Source: Streptomyces oryzae
Lineage (GTDB): Bacteria > Actinomycetota > Actinomycetes > Streptomycetales > Streptomycetaceae
Reading direction: 5' to 3'
Assembly (NCBI RefSeq): GCF_017676365.1
Contig: NZ_JADKMA010000038.1
Coordinates: forward strand, 1 to 42,872
Length of the DNA stretch: 42,872 nt
Part shown: positions 1-8,343 of the stretch, in pieces
How the letters are laid out: each line of letters opens with the position of its first letter
Numbering within the stretch: position 1 is the first letter of the stretch
Notes under the pieces: generated by a model
The model's input: only the letters and a program-made list of their open reading frames with translations
The model's database searches: none
Told to the model about the DNA's origin: nothing
Made by a program: the position numbers and the translations under genes

Positions 1-2
1 AC

Positions 3-821
3 AGCCACCCCGAGCACATCCACGGCCATCCCGCGCACCACCCCGGCCACCCCACCGACCTCGTCGCGCAGCTCCGCGCCGCGGGCTGTGTCTTCGCCGA
101 GAACGAGGCACGCCTGCTGTACGAGACCGCGCGCGGCCCGGCCGAACTGCGCCGGATGACCGACCGCCGCATCGCCGGGCACCCCCTCGAACACGTACTG
201 GGCTGGGCGGAGTTCGCCGGCCTCCGGATCGCCGTGGAGCCCGGCGTCTTCGTGCCCCGGCGCCGCACCGAGTTCCTGGTACGGCAGGCCGCCGCATGCG
301 CGTCCAGTGCCGAGCTGCCCGTACTCGTCGATCTGTGCTGCGGTACGGGAGCGATCGGTGCTGCGCTGCTCACCGCGCTGGGCGGTCGCGGCGAACTGCA
401 CGCCGCGGACCTCGATCCCGCCGCCGTACGGTGCGCGCGGCGCAACCTCGCCGGGCCGCGGGTGCACGTCCACGAGGGGGATCTGTTCGCTGCGCTGCCC
501 GGACGGCTGCGGGGCCGGGTGGACGTACTGACGGCCAACGTGCCCTACGTACCCACCGCTGACATACCGCTCCTCCCGCCCGAGGCCCGCGACCACGAGC
601 CGCGGCCCGCGCTGGACGGCGGACCCGACGGCCTGTCCCTGCTGCGCCGTGTCGCCGCGGACGCCGCGAGCTGGCTGGCCCCCGGCGGAGCGCTGCTGAC
701 GGAGACCAGCTCCCGTCAGGCCGAGGCGGCAGCCGGCCTGCTGTCCGCCGCCGGTCTCACCGTCACCGTCACCACCGACCCCGACCTCCACGCCACCACC
801 CTCACCGCCCGGCGCCTGTAG
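3..821 (+). CDS. PrmC/HemK-like protein N5-glutamine methyltransferase, 5' partial
   Basis: SAM-dependent methyltransferase of the HemK/PrmC group, which methylates the glutamine of the GGQ motif in release factors or related substrates. The frame is open from base 3, before the first in-frame ATG at 156, and the upstream residues (LVAQLRAAGCVFAENEARLL) resemble the helical N-terminal region of the family, so the true start lies outside the window. The SAM-binding stretch LVDLCCGTGAIGAAL follows the PRRRTEFLV segment. The catalytic NPPY motif appears as NVPY, a variant typical of the actinobacterial paralogue annotated as putative N5-glutamine methyltransferase rather than the housekeeping prmC. 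The gene ends in TAG, about 65 bp before the MerR gene. Family assignment is firm. The actual substrate is unknown. Confidence 0.85.
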   Translation, partial: SHPEHIHGHPAHHPGHPTDLVAQLRAAGCVFAENEARLLYETARGPAELRRMTDRRIAGHPLEHVLGWAEFAGLRIAVEPGVFVPRRRTEFLVRQAAACASSAELPVLVDLCCGTGAIGAALLTALGGRGELHAADLDPAAVRCARRNLAGPRVHVHEGDLFAALPGRLRGRVDVLTANVPYVPTADIPLLPPEARDHEPRPALDGGPDGLSLLRRVAADAASWLAPGGALLTETSSRQAEAAAGLLSAAGLTVTVTTDPDLHATTLTARRL

Positions 822-887
822 GCCTGGCGCCATGTCCCGAGCCCGCGCCCGGGAAGACGGTGACCCGGCACGGTGTTGAAGGGGAGC

Positions 888-1313
888 ATGTTGATCGGCG
901 AACTGGCGCAGCGCACGGGCGCGAGCAAGCGCTCCCTCCGCTACTACGAGCAGCAAGGGCTGCTCGTGGCGGGGCGGACGGCCAAGGGCTGGCGGGCGTA
1001 CGACGAGAGCGCCGTCAACCGGGTCCGCAATGTGCGGGAACTGCTGGCCGCGGGGCTGGGTACCGAGGACATCCTTCAGGTCGCGCCCTGTCTGGACATG
1101 AAGACCGAGGAGTTCATGGCCTGCCAGGACAGCCCCGCGGAGACGCTGGCGATGTACGAGCGGCGGCTGGCCGCGGTGGAGGAGAAGGCGGCCGAACTCG
1201 CCCGGTACCGCACCCGGCTGGTGGCCCGTATCGCCCGGCTGCGGGCCGCCGACCCGGACGCCGAGCTCGGCGAGGTGCTGCGCCGCGCGGAGGAGACCGA
1301 CCGGACGGTCTGA
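888..1313 (+). CDS. MerR family transcriptional regulator
   Basis: A 141-aa regulator starting MLIGELAQRTGASKRSLRYYEQQGLL, the canonical MerR winged-helix N terminus, followed by a GWRAYDE wing and a long dimerisation helix rich in Ala, Glu and Arg. I chose ATG 888. A GTG at 873 is in frame but would place the purine-rich GAAGGGGAG inside the gene; TTG 891 is also possible given the short spacing. The C-terminal effector region is short. It carries two cysteines (CLDM and ACQD), but no recognisable metal-binding loop. The gene lies 54 bp before the MFS exporter, whose promoter has the long spacer MerR proteins act on, so this protein probably controls its neighbour. The inducer is unknown. 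Confidence 0.9.
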   Translation: MLIGELAQRTGASKRSLRYYEQQGLLVAGRTAKGWRAYDESAVNRVRNVRELLAAGLGTEDILQVAPCLDMKTEEFMACQDSPAETLAMYERRLAAVEEKAAELARYRTRLVARIARLRAADPDAELGEVLRRAEETDRTV

Positions 1314-1328
1314 AGTCGTGCGCCGCGC

Positions 1329-1360
1329 TTGCAGGTGACACCGGTGTCACTGCCTACCGT
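1329..1360 (+). promoter_or_regulatory. MerR-type promoter of the MFS gene with 16-bp palindromic operator
   Basis: A -35-like TTGCAG (1329-1334) and a -10-like TACCGT (1355-1360) are separated by exactly 20 bp. The spacer begins with the perfect palindrome GTGACACCGGTGTCAC (1335-1350). Overlong 19-20 bp spacers filled by a dyad are the hallmark of promoters untwisted by MerR-family activators. The exporter ATG lies 7 bp after the -10, so the transcript is probably leaderless. Confidence 0.75.
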
Positions 1361-1367
1361 GCGCCGC

Positions 1368-2606
1368 ATGACTACCGCACGCAGCACAGCGGGCAGCAGC
1401 CGCCTGCCCGGCTGGCTCTACGTCCTCTTCCTCACGCTTCTGGCCACCGCCACCGACGAGTTCATCATCGCGGGGGTCCTTCCCCGGATCGCCGGCGACC
1501 TGGGTGTCAGCGTCTCCGCGGCCGGGCAGCTGGTGACCGTCTTCGCCGTCGTCTACGCGCTCGGCGCCCCGACGCTCGCCGTCGTGTGCGAACGCTTCGC
1601 GCGCCGTACGGTGACGGCGGCCGGACTCGCCCTCTTCGTCGTCGCGAACGTGGCGGCGGCGCTCGCACCGGGCTACTGGTGGCTGCTCGCAGCCCGGGTG
1701 GTCGCGGCGTTGTGCGCCGCGGTCGTCACGGCGGCGGCCTTCGCCACAGCTGCCGCCGGGGCGCCGAAGGATGCGCAGGGACGCTATCTCGGTGTCGTCA
1801 CCGCGGGGATGACGGCGGCGCTGTTCACCGGCGTACCCGTCGGCTCCTGGCTCGGTGGCGCGTTCGGCTGGCGTGCCACCTTCTGGCTGATCGCCGCCGT
1901 GGGCGCCCTTGCCACGGTCGGTGTGCTGGCCACCGCGCCCGCCGTGCCTGGCGGCGAGCCGGCACCGCTGCGTCGACGGCTGGCGCCGCTGCGGGAGGCG
2001 GCAGTGCTGCGCGTGGTGGCGGTGACGTTCCTGGCGGCGAGCGGCGGGCTGATGTTCTACACCTATCTGGGCGCCTACGCGGCCGAGGTGGCCTCCGACT
2101 CGTACGGACTGCTCTCCTTCCTGCTCTTCCTCGTCGGCGCGGCGGGGCTGGCCGGGGCGCTGCTGGCGGGCCGGGCCACCGACGCCTGGGGGCCGCGGCG
2201 CGGGCTGCGACTGGTGCTCGGCGGCCACGCGCTGATGCTGGCGACGGCGGCGGCTCTGGTCTTCAGCGGCGTACACAGCACCGCCGTACTGGCCGTCGTC
2301 ATCGGCTGCTGGGCGGTCTTCGCCTGGGGCCTCAACCCGCCGGTGCAGGGCAGTGTGCTGGCAGCGGCCGGTCCTGAGGCGGGGATGACGGCCTCGGCGC
2401 TGAACATCTCAGGGCTCTACCTGGGCACCGGTGTGGCGGGCGCGCTGGGCGGCGCCGTCGTCGGCACGGCCGGTGTCCGGTACGTACCCGTGGCGGCCAC
2501 GGCGCTGCTGCTGTGCTCGTTCGCCCTCGCGCTGCTGCCCGCCCGGAGCACCGGCCGGATCAAGCGGTCGGCAGCTGCTGCTGCGCCTCGTGCAGCAGTG
2601 AAGTGA
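1368..2606 (+). CDS. MFS transporter (DHA1-like drug efflux)
   Basis: A 412-aa polytopic membrane protein with about twelve hydrophobic segments, of the drug:H+ antiporter type (AraJ/CmlA-like). Helix 1 contains DEFIIAGVLPRIAGDL, matching the start of DHA1 exporters, and the helix 2-3 loop carries a degenerate motif A (CERFARRTV). A start at 1329 is possible on paper but would run through the promoter and operator, so ATG 1368 is preferred; no Shine-Dalgarno precedes it, as expected for a leaderless message. It is probably induced by the upstream MerR protein. The 3' end overlaps the convergent oxidoreductase gene by 47 bp. The exported compound cannot be deduced. Confidence 0.88.
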   Translation: MTTARSTAGSSRLPGWLYVLFLTLLATATDEFIIAGVLPRIAGDLGVSVSAAGQLVTVFAVVYALGAPTLAVVCERFARRTVTAAGLALFVVANVAAALAPGYWWLLAARVVAALCAAVVTAAAFATAAAGAPKDAQGRYLGVVTAGMTAALFTGVPVGSWLGGAFGWRATFWLIAAVGALATVGVLATAPAVPGGEPAPLRRRLAPLREAAVLRVVAVTFLAASGGLMFYTYLGAYAAEVASDSYGLLSFLLFLVGAAGLAGALLAGRATDAWGPRRGLRLVLGGHALMLATAAALVFSGVHSTAVLAVVIGCWAVFAWGLNPPVQGSVLAAAGPEAGMTASALNISGLYLGTGVAGALGGAVVGTAGVRYVPVAATALLLCSFALALLPARSTGRIKRSAAAAAPRAAVK

Positions 2607-3444
2607 CCGTCTGAGCGAACCGCGCCCCGCACAGGTGCCCTTCGCCGGTACGGACCGCCGTCAGCAGCGCTTCGATCGCGCGGCCGAACGACGCGGCGGG
2701 AGCCTCGTCACGTACGGGGAGCTGCGCGACGCCCGGGGCACCCCGCACCTCCGCCGTGACCCCTGCCGCCGCGGGGGTCACCGAGTGGGTCAGCGTGCAG
2801 CTGCTGGAGGCACCCGAGGTGTGCCGCAGCACCAGGTGCACGGTGTCGCCGGTGCCGCCGCGCGCCGCCGTCACCTCCGCGACGGGGCCGAGCAGCGGCA
2901 GCAGTACGGACAGCGCGTGCGGTCCCACGTCCCACAGCGCGCCCTTCTCCCGCCGCCAGGGCGAGGCGGTGTACGGCGAGTCGGCCCCGCCGAAGACGGG
3001 GGAGAGCCAGTCGGCGCGGCCGACCTGCCAGCCTTCCGCCGCGGCCTGTTCGCGCAGCCAGCCGCCGGTCGACTCGCAGAAGTGCAGCGTGAAGAAGACG
3101 ACGCAGCCGACCCCGGCCCGCTCGACCGCCTCCGCGACACCGCGGGCGCCCTCGGGTGTGGTGGCGACGGGCTTGTCGAGCAGCAGATGGCATCCGGCGT
3201 TCGCAGCCCGGACGGCGAGCGGCGCCTGGATGTCCGGCGGGAGCGCGACGGCGACCGCGTCGCAGGCGTCGAAGAGCGCGTCCAGATCGGCGTACGGCCG
3301 GGTCCCAAGGCGCTGGGCGAGCGCCCCCGTCGGCTCGGGGCGCCGCCCCCACACCCCGGCCAGCTCCACGTCCTGGTGCGCGGCGAGCGCGGGGCCATGG
3401 GTGCGCTCGGCCCAGGGGCCCGTCCCCAGCAGTCCGAACTTCAT
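2560..3444 (-). CDS. Gfo/Idh/MocA family NAD(P)-dependent oxidoreductase
   Basis: A 294-aa oxidoreductase. The N terminus MKFGLLGTGPWAERTHGPAL is a Rossmann fold with a GxGxxA-like turn. LLLDKPVATTPEGA holds the conserved EKP-type motif (here DKP) whose lysine participates in catalysis in this family, and the C-terminal half has the usual alpha/beta substrate domain with WDVGPHALSVLLPLLG. Family members oxidise or reduce sugars, inositols and related polyols. It is slightly short for the family (usually 330-380 aa). The start ATG at 3442-3444 is preceded by a divergent 226-bp GC-rich gap shared with the aldehyde dehydrogenase operon. Its own substrate is unknown, and nothing links it to either neighbour beyond proximity. 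Confidence 0.88.
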   Translation of the reverse strand: MKFGLLGTGPWAERTHGPALAAHQDVELAGVWGRRPEPTGALAQRLGTRPYADLDALFDACDAVAVALPPDIQAPLAVRAANAGCHLLLDKPVATTPEGARGVAEAVERAGVGCVVFFTLHFCESTGGWLREQAAAEGWQVGRADWLSPVFGGADSPYTASPWRREKGALWDVGPHALSVLLPLLGPVAEVTAARGGTGDTVHLVLRHTSGASSSCTLTHSVTPAAAGVTAEVRGAPGVAQLPVRDEAPAASFGRAIEALLTAVRTGEGHLCGARFAQTVTSLLHEAQQQLPTA

Positions 3445-3670
3445 ACCGGCAGCCTACGAGGTCCGGGGCCCGGTCCGGGGATGCCCGGGGCGGTCCGTCC
3501 CGTCCCCCGGGGCGTGCGGGCGGCCCGGCCCGGCCGCGGGTTGCCCCCCGATTGCCCCATCAGTGCCGAATATCCCGCTCCACGGTCCCTCGTCCGGTGT
3601 GCCCCGTAGCCAGGGATGAGGCGCTGGCGCAGTCTTGGCGCCGGTCGGGCGTGAGCGAGGGAGACGGGCG

Positions 3671-5137
3671 ATGGCGGAGCTGTTCATCGACGGGGAGTGG
3701 CGGCAGGCCACGGCGGGCGGGCGGCGGGATGTGCTCAACCCGTTCGACGCCTCCGTGATCGCCACCGTCGACGAGGCGGACGAGACCGACGTCGACATGG
3801 CCGTACGCGCCGCCAAGCGCGCCTTCGAGCGGGCCGGCTGGTCCTCGGCGCCCACCCGGCAGCGCGCCGACGTCCTCCACCGCGTGCACCAACTGCTGCT
3901 GCGCGACCAGGAGGAGATCGCCCGCACCGAGACCCTCGACACCGGCAAGACCCTCACCGAGGCCCGGACCGACATCGAGGACGTCGCGAACGCCTTCCGC
4001 TACTTCGCGGAGCTGGCCGGCAAGGACGGCGGCCGGGTGGTGGACGTCGGCCCCGACGTGCTCAGCCGCGTCGTCTACAACCCGGTCGGCGTCTGCTGCC
4101 TGATCGCCCCGTGGAACTACCCGCTGCTCCAGGCGTCCTGGAAGGTCGCCCCGGCGCTGGCCGCCGGCAACACCTTCGTGCTCAAACCCAGCGAGGTCAC
4201 GCCGCTGTCCACCATCGCCATGATCCGCCTGATCGCCGAGGCCGGGGCGCCGCCCGGAGTCGCCAACCTGGTGCTCGGCTCAGGTGCCACGGTCGGCGCT
4301 GCCATGACCAGTCACCCGGAGGTGGACCTGGTCTCCTTCACCGGCGGTCTGGCGACCGGGCGGAAGATCATGGAGAGCGTCGCCCCGGGCGTGAAGAACC
4401 TCGCACTGGAACTGGGCGGCAAGAACCCCAACGTGGTCTTCGACGACGCGGACTTCACCGCCGCGCTCGACTACGCGCTGGACGCCGCCTTCCTGCACTC
4501 GGGCCAGATCTGCTCCGCCGGTTCGCGGCTGCTGGTGCAACAGGGCATCCACGACGAGTTCGTGGAAGCGCTGGGCGCCAGGACCGCCGCCATCCGGCTG
4601 GGCAACGGCCTGGAACCGATGACCGAGTCGGGCCCGCTCAGCTCCGCCGAGCACCGCGCCAAGGTGGAGGGCTATCTGGAGCTCGCCCGCGAGGAGGGCG
4701 CCCGGCTGGTCACCGGCGGACGCCGCCCCGACGACCCCGAACTGGCCAACGGCTACTTCCTGCTGCCGACCGTCTACGCCGACTGCGACCGCTCGATGCG
4801 CATCGTCCAGGAGGAGATCTTCGGCCCGGTCGTCACCGTCGAGCGGTTCCGCACCGAGGACGAGGCCGTCGAGCTGGCCAACGACACCCGCTACGGGCTG
4901 GCGGGCGGGGTGTGGACGAGCGACGCGGGCCGCGCCCAGCGGGTGGCCAACCGGCTGCGGCACGGCACGATCTGGATCAACGACTTCCACCCGTACGTAC
5001 CGCAGGCCGAGTGGGGCGGCTTCGGCCGCTCCGGCATCGGCCGCGAACTGGGGCCGACCGGGCTGCGCGAGTACCAGGAGGCCAAGCACATCTACCAGAA
5101 CCTCGCACCGGCCCCCTCCGGCTGGTTCAAAGGCTGA
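3671..5137 (+). CDS. aldehyde dehydrogenase (betaine aldehyde dehydrogenase-like)
   Basis: A 488-aa NAD(P)-dependent aldehyde dehydrogenase. Visible family motifs are PWNYPLLQASWKVAPALAAG, the coenzyme region KPSEVTPLS, FTGG, LELGGKNP with the general-base Glu, and GQICSAG with the nucleophilic Cys. The EIFGPV motif near the C terminus is also present. The start MAELFIDGEW at 3671 is standard for BetB/GbsA-type enzymes; an upstream in-frame ATG at 3635 lacks family similarity. The gene is followed after 53 bp by a choline dehydrogenase-like GMC enzyme and then a permease, so the operon probably imports an amino alcohol and oxidises it to the aldehyde and then the acid. Choline to glycine betaine is the obvious model but is not proved. 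Confidence 0.92.
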   Translation: MAELFIDGEWRQATAGGRRDVLNPFDASVIATVDEADETDVDMAVRAAKRAFERAGWSSAPTRQRADVLHRVHQLLLRDQEEIARTETLDTGKTLTEARTDIEDVANAFRYFAELAGKDGGRVVDVGPDVLSRVVYNPVGVCCLIAPWNYPLLQASWKVAPALAAGNTFVLKPSEVTPLSTIAMIRLIAEAGAPPGVANLVLGSGATVGAAMTSHPEVDLVSFTGGLATGRKIMESVAPGVKNLALELGGKNPNVVFDDADFTAALDYALDAAFLHSGQICSAGSRLLVQQGIHDEFVEALGARTAAIRLGNGLEPMTESGPLSSAEHRAKVEGYLELAREEGARLVTGGRRPDDPELANGYFLLPTVYADCDRSMRIVQEEIFGPVVTVERFRTEDEAVELANDTRYGLAGGVWTSDAGRAQRVANRLRHGTIWINDFHPYVPQAEWGGFGRSGIGRELGPTGLREYQEAKHIYQNLAPAPSGWFKG

Positions 5138-5190
5138 GATCAAAGGCCGAAGGCCAAGGGCTGAGTTCAAGCGCTGAGGAAACGGACCGT

Positions 5191-6753
5191 ATGAACGCGA
5201 ACGGCGAGAGCAGCTACGACTACGTCATCGTCGGCGGCGGCACGGCCGGCTCCGTGCTGGCGGCCCGGCTGAGCGAGGACCCCGACTGCCGGGTGTGCGT
5301 CATCGAGGGCGGGCCCAGCGACGTCGGCGACGAGAAGGTGCTGCGGCTGCGCAACTGGATCAATCTGCTGGAGTCGGAGTACGACTACGGCTACACCACC
5401 ACCGAACAGCCGCGCGGCAACTCGCACATCGTGCACTCCCGCGCCAGGGTGCTGGGCGGCTGCTCCTCGCACAACACGCTCATCAGCTTCCTCCCCTTCC
5501 CCCAGGACCTGGACGAGTGGGTGGGGATGGGCTGCGCCGGCTGGGACCCGCTGACCGTCCTGCCGTACCGCAAGCGGCTGCGCAACAACATCGTCCCCGT
5601 CGGCGAGGACGACCGTAACCCCATCGCCCGCGACTTCGTGACCGCCGCCGCCGAAGCGCTGCACGTACCCGTCATCGAGGACTTCAACCGCCGCCCCTTC
5701 CCCGACGGCGCCGGCTTCTTCTCCCTCGCCTACGACCCGGCCACGAACAAGCGCTCCTCCGCCTCCGTCGCCTACCTGCACCCGATCATCGGCAAGCGGC
5801 GCAATCTGACGCTGAAGCTGGAGACCTGGGCCCACCAGCTGGTCCCCGACGGCGCCGGGCGGCTCAGCCGCGTCCGGGTGCGGTACGCCGACGGCTCCGC
5901 CGGCACCGTGCGCGCGGAGCGCGAAGTGCTGCTGTGCGCCGGGGCCGTGGACACCCCGCGGCTGCTGCTGCTCTCCGGCGTCGGCCCCGCCGGCGAACTG
6001 CGGGCGCTCGGCATCGAGGTGCACGCGGACCTGCCCGGCGTGGGCGAGAACCTGCTCGACCACCCGGAGTCGGTGATCGTGTGGGAGACCCACGAGCCGC
6101 TGCCGCCCAACTCGGCGATGGACTCCGACGCAGGGCTGTTCGTACGCCGCGACACCTCCCAGCCCCGGCCCGATCTGATGTGGCACTTCTACCAGGTGCC
6201 GTTCACCGTCAACACCGAACGCCTCGGCTACCCCACACCCCTGCACGGCGTGTGCATGACGCCCAACGTGCCCCGGGCCCGGTCGGTGGGACGGCTGTGG
6301 CTGCGCAGCTCCGATCCGGCCGTCCACCCGGCGCTGGACTTCCGCTACTTCACCGACCCGGAAGGGCACGACGAGCGCACCATCGTGGACGGGCTGCGGC
6401 TGGCCCGCGAGGTGGCGAACACCACGCCGCTGCGCGACTGGCTGAAGCAGGAGATCGCGCCCGGTCCGCGGGTGAGCACCGACGCCGAACTCTCCGAGTA
6501 CGGACGGCGCGTCGCCCACACCGTCTACCACCCGGCGGGCACCTGCCGGATGGGCGCAGCCGAGGACCCGATGGCCGTCGTCGACCCGCTGCTGCGGCTG
6601 CGCGGACAGGACGGGGTACGGGTGATCGACGCGTCGGTCTTCCCGACGATGCCGACCATCAACCCCATGGTGACCGTGCTGCTGGTCGCCGAACGCGCCG
6701 CCGACCTGATCACCGGGCGCCCAGGCCCGCAGCCCGAGGGAGGCGAGCGCTGA
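5191..6753 (+). CDS. GMC family FAD oxidoreductase (choline dehydrogenase-like)
   Basis: A 520-aa glucose-methanol-choline oxidoreductase. It begins with the FAD-binding YDYVIVGGGTAGSVLAARL, contains the GMC signature region SRARVLGGCSSHNTLI, and ends with the catalytic histidine motif YHPAGTCRMG and the C-terminal INPMVTVLLVAERAADLI. GAGGA is at 5176-5180, about 10 bp before the ATG. The enzyme would oxidise an alcohol to an aldehyde, which the upstream aldehyde dehydrogenase could take to the acid. Its stop overlaps the permease start as TGATG, indicating translational coupling. Substrate is inferred only from family and context. Confidence 0.92.
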   Translation: MNANGESSYDYVIVGGGTAGSVLAARLSEDPDCRVCVIEGGPSDVGDEKVLRLRNWINLLESEYDYGYTTTEQPRGNSHIVHSRARVLGGCSSHNTLISFLPFPQDLDEWVGMGCAGWDPLTVLPYRKRLRNNIVPVGEDDRNPIARDFVTAAAEALHVPVIEDFNRRPFPDGAGFFSLAYDPATNKRSSASVAYLHPIIGKRRNLTLKLETWAHQLVPDGAGRLSRVRVRYADGSAGTVRAEREVLLCAGAVDTPRLLLLSGVGPAGELRALGIEVHADLPGVGENLLDHPESVIVWETHEPLPPNSAMDSDAGLFVRRDTSQPRPDLMWHFYQVPFTVNTERLGYPTPLHGVCMTPNVPRARSVGRLWLRSSDPAVHPALDFRYFTDPEGHDERTIVDGLRLAREVANTTPLRDWLKQEIAPGPRVSTDAELSEYGRRVAHTVYHPAGTCRMGAAEDPMAVVDPLLRLRGQDGVRVIDASVFPTMPTINPMVTVLLVAERAADLITGRPGPQPEGGER

Positions 6754-8270
6754 TGGGCCGGTCCCAGCCGGCCTCCGGCGCGGGCGGCGAGAACGCCCCC
6801 GGCGCGGGCGCACCCGGAGCGGAGGCCCCCGGAGCGGAGGCCCCCGGCTCGGAGTTCCGCAAGGAGATGGGTCCGTGGGCGAACTTCGCCCTCGGCTTCA
6901 CCTACCTCTCGCCCGTGGTGAGCACCTACACCCTCTTCGGCTCGGCGCTCGCCGAGGGCGGGCCGCCGATGATCTGGGCGTTCCTGCTGGCGGGCTGCGG
7001 CCAGTTCCTGGTGGCGCTGGTCTTCGGCGAGATCGTGGCGCAGTTCCCCATCGCGGGCGGCGTCTATCCGTGGGCGCGGCGGCTGTGGGGCATGCGGTGG
7101 GCGTGGATGACGGGCTGGGTCTACATGTGGGCGCTGCTGGTGACGATCACCAGCGTCGCGTACGGCGCCGGCCCCTACATCGCCATCCTCTTCGGCTTCA
7201 GCTCGAGCGTGCACACCACGGTGATCTGCACCGTCATCCTGATCGTCGTCGCCGCGCTGATCAACTACGCCGGTACGAAGGCACTGTCGCTCGCCGCCAT
7301 CATCGGCTTCAGCGCCGAGCTGGTCGGCGCGCTGATCGTCGGCGTCTATCTGCTGGTCACCCACCGCGAACACGGACTCGGCGTCATCCTCGACACCCAC
7401 GGGACCCAGGGCGACGGCTCCTACGCCCCGGTCTTCCTGGCCGCCGCCATCATCGGCTTCTACCAGTACTACGGCTTCGAGGCGTGCGGCGACACCGCCG
7501 AGGAGGTCGCCCACCCGGGCCTGGTCATCCCCAAGGCGATGCGCCGCACCATCTACGTCGGCGGCGCCGCCGCCACCTTCACCTGCGGCTCGCTGCTGCT
7601 GTCCGTCACCGACTACGGCGCGGTGATCTCCGGCAAGGACACCGACCCGGTCGTCAACGTCCTCTTCGACGCCATGGGCACGGTCGGCGCCCGGCTGGTG
7701 ATGGCCGTCGTCCTCATCTCCTTCCTCTCCTGCACCATCAGCCTCCAGGCCGCCGCGGGCCGCCTCATCTACTCCTACGCCCGCGACCAGATGGTCGTCG
7801 GCCACAAACTGCTGCGCCGCTTCTCCCACAAACGGGCCGTGCCCGAGGTGGCGCTGCTGGTCGCCGCCGTCATCCCCGGGCTGATCGCGTTCGGTTCGCT
7901 GGTCTCCGAGGACGCCCTCACCAAGATCGTGTCCTTCGCGATCCTCGGCATCTACGGCTCCTTCCAGATGGTGGTCCTGGCCGCGCTGCGCGCCCGCCTC
8001 AAGGGCTGGCGCGCCACCGGCGAGTTCACGCTCGGCCGCTGGGGCGTCCTGGTCAACAGCGCGGCCCTGGCGTACGGCATCTTCGCCATCATCAACATCT
8101 GCTGGGCCCGCACCCCTGAAGAGCCCTGGTACTCCAACTACATCGTCCTGCTCAGCGGCGGCGTCGTCCTCGCCGCCGGCCTGGTGTACATGTTCACCAC
8201 CCACCACTACGGCCGCGGCGACGCCCCGTCAGGCGACGCGATTCCGCAACGCTGGGAGGGAGCGCGTTGA
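6753..8270 (+). CDS. APC superfamily amino acid/amine permease
   Basis: A 505-aa permease with about twelve hydrophobic segments, starting after a soluble N-terminal tail of roughly 35 residues made of Gly/Ala/Pro/Glu units (two GAEAPG repeats). The first helix region (WANFALGFTYLSPVVSTYTLFG) and the FPIAGGVYPWARRL segment are typical of APC-family amino acid or GABA/choline-type permeases. YYGFEACGDTAEEVAHP matches the family motif in the middle of the protein. The ATG overlaps the GMC stop by one base, so the transporter is made together with the catabolic enzymes and likely imports their substrate. A terminator follows immediately. The transported amine is not determined. Confidence 0.9.
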   Translation: MGRSQPASGAGGENAPGAGAPGAEAPGAEAPGSEFRKEMGPWANFALGFTYLSPVVSTYTLFGSALAEGGPPMIWAFLLAGCGQFLVALVFGEIVAQFPIAGGVYPWARRLWGMRWAWMTGWVYMWALLVTITSVAYGAGPYIAILFGFSSSVHTTVICTVILIVVAALINYAGTKALSLAAIIGFSAELVGALIVGVYLLVTHREHGLGVILDTHGTQGDGSYAPVFLAAAIIGFYQYYGFEACGDTAEEVAHPGLVIPKAMRRTIYVGGAAATFTCGSLLLSVTDYGAVISGKDTDPVVNVLFDAMGTVGARLVMAVVLISFLSCTISLQAAAGRLIYSYARDQMVVGHKLLRRFSHKRAVPEVALLVAAVIPGLIAFGSLVSEDALTKIVSFAILGIYGSFQMVVLAALRARLKGWRATGEFTLGRWGVLVNSAALAYGIFAIINICWARTPEEPWYSNYIVLLSGGVVLAAGLVYMFTTHHYGRGDAPSGDAIPQRWEGAR

Positions 8271-8294
8271 GGGGGGTTGTGGGCACAACCCCCC
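8271..8294 (+). terminator. terminator hairpin after the ALDH-GMC-permease operon
   Basis: GGGGGGTTGT (8271-8280) pairs perfectly with ACAACCCCCC (8285-8294) around a GGGC loop. It starts at the first base after the permease stop and lies between convergent genes, so it can serve both directions. There is no long T-tract, as is common in Streptomyces. Confidence 0.75.
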
Positions 8295-8343
8295 TCTGTC
8301 CGGCAACGGCGAGCACCAGCCACTCAGGAAAGCCGCCGCTGGG

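Noticed and set aside
3697..6753. A very long open frame (over 1000 codons) running through the aldehyde dehydrogenase and into the GMC gene
   Set aside because: Only the part from 5191 has family similarity. The first half is Arg/Gly-rich frame-shifted shadow of the aldehyde dehydrogenase, as expected in high-GC DNA.
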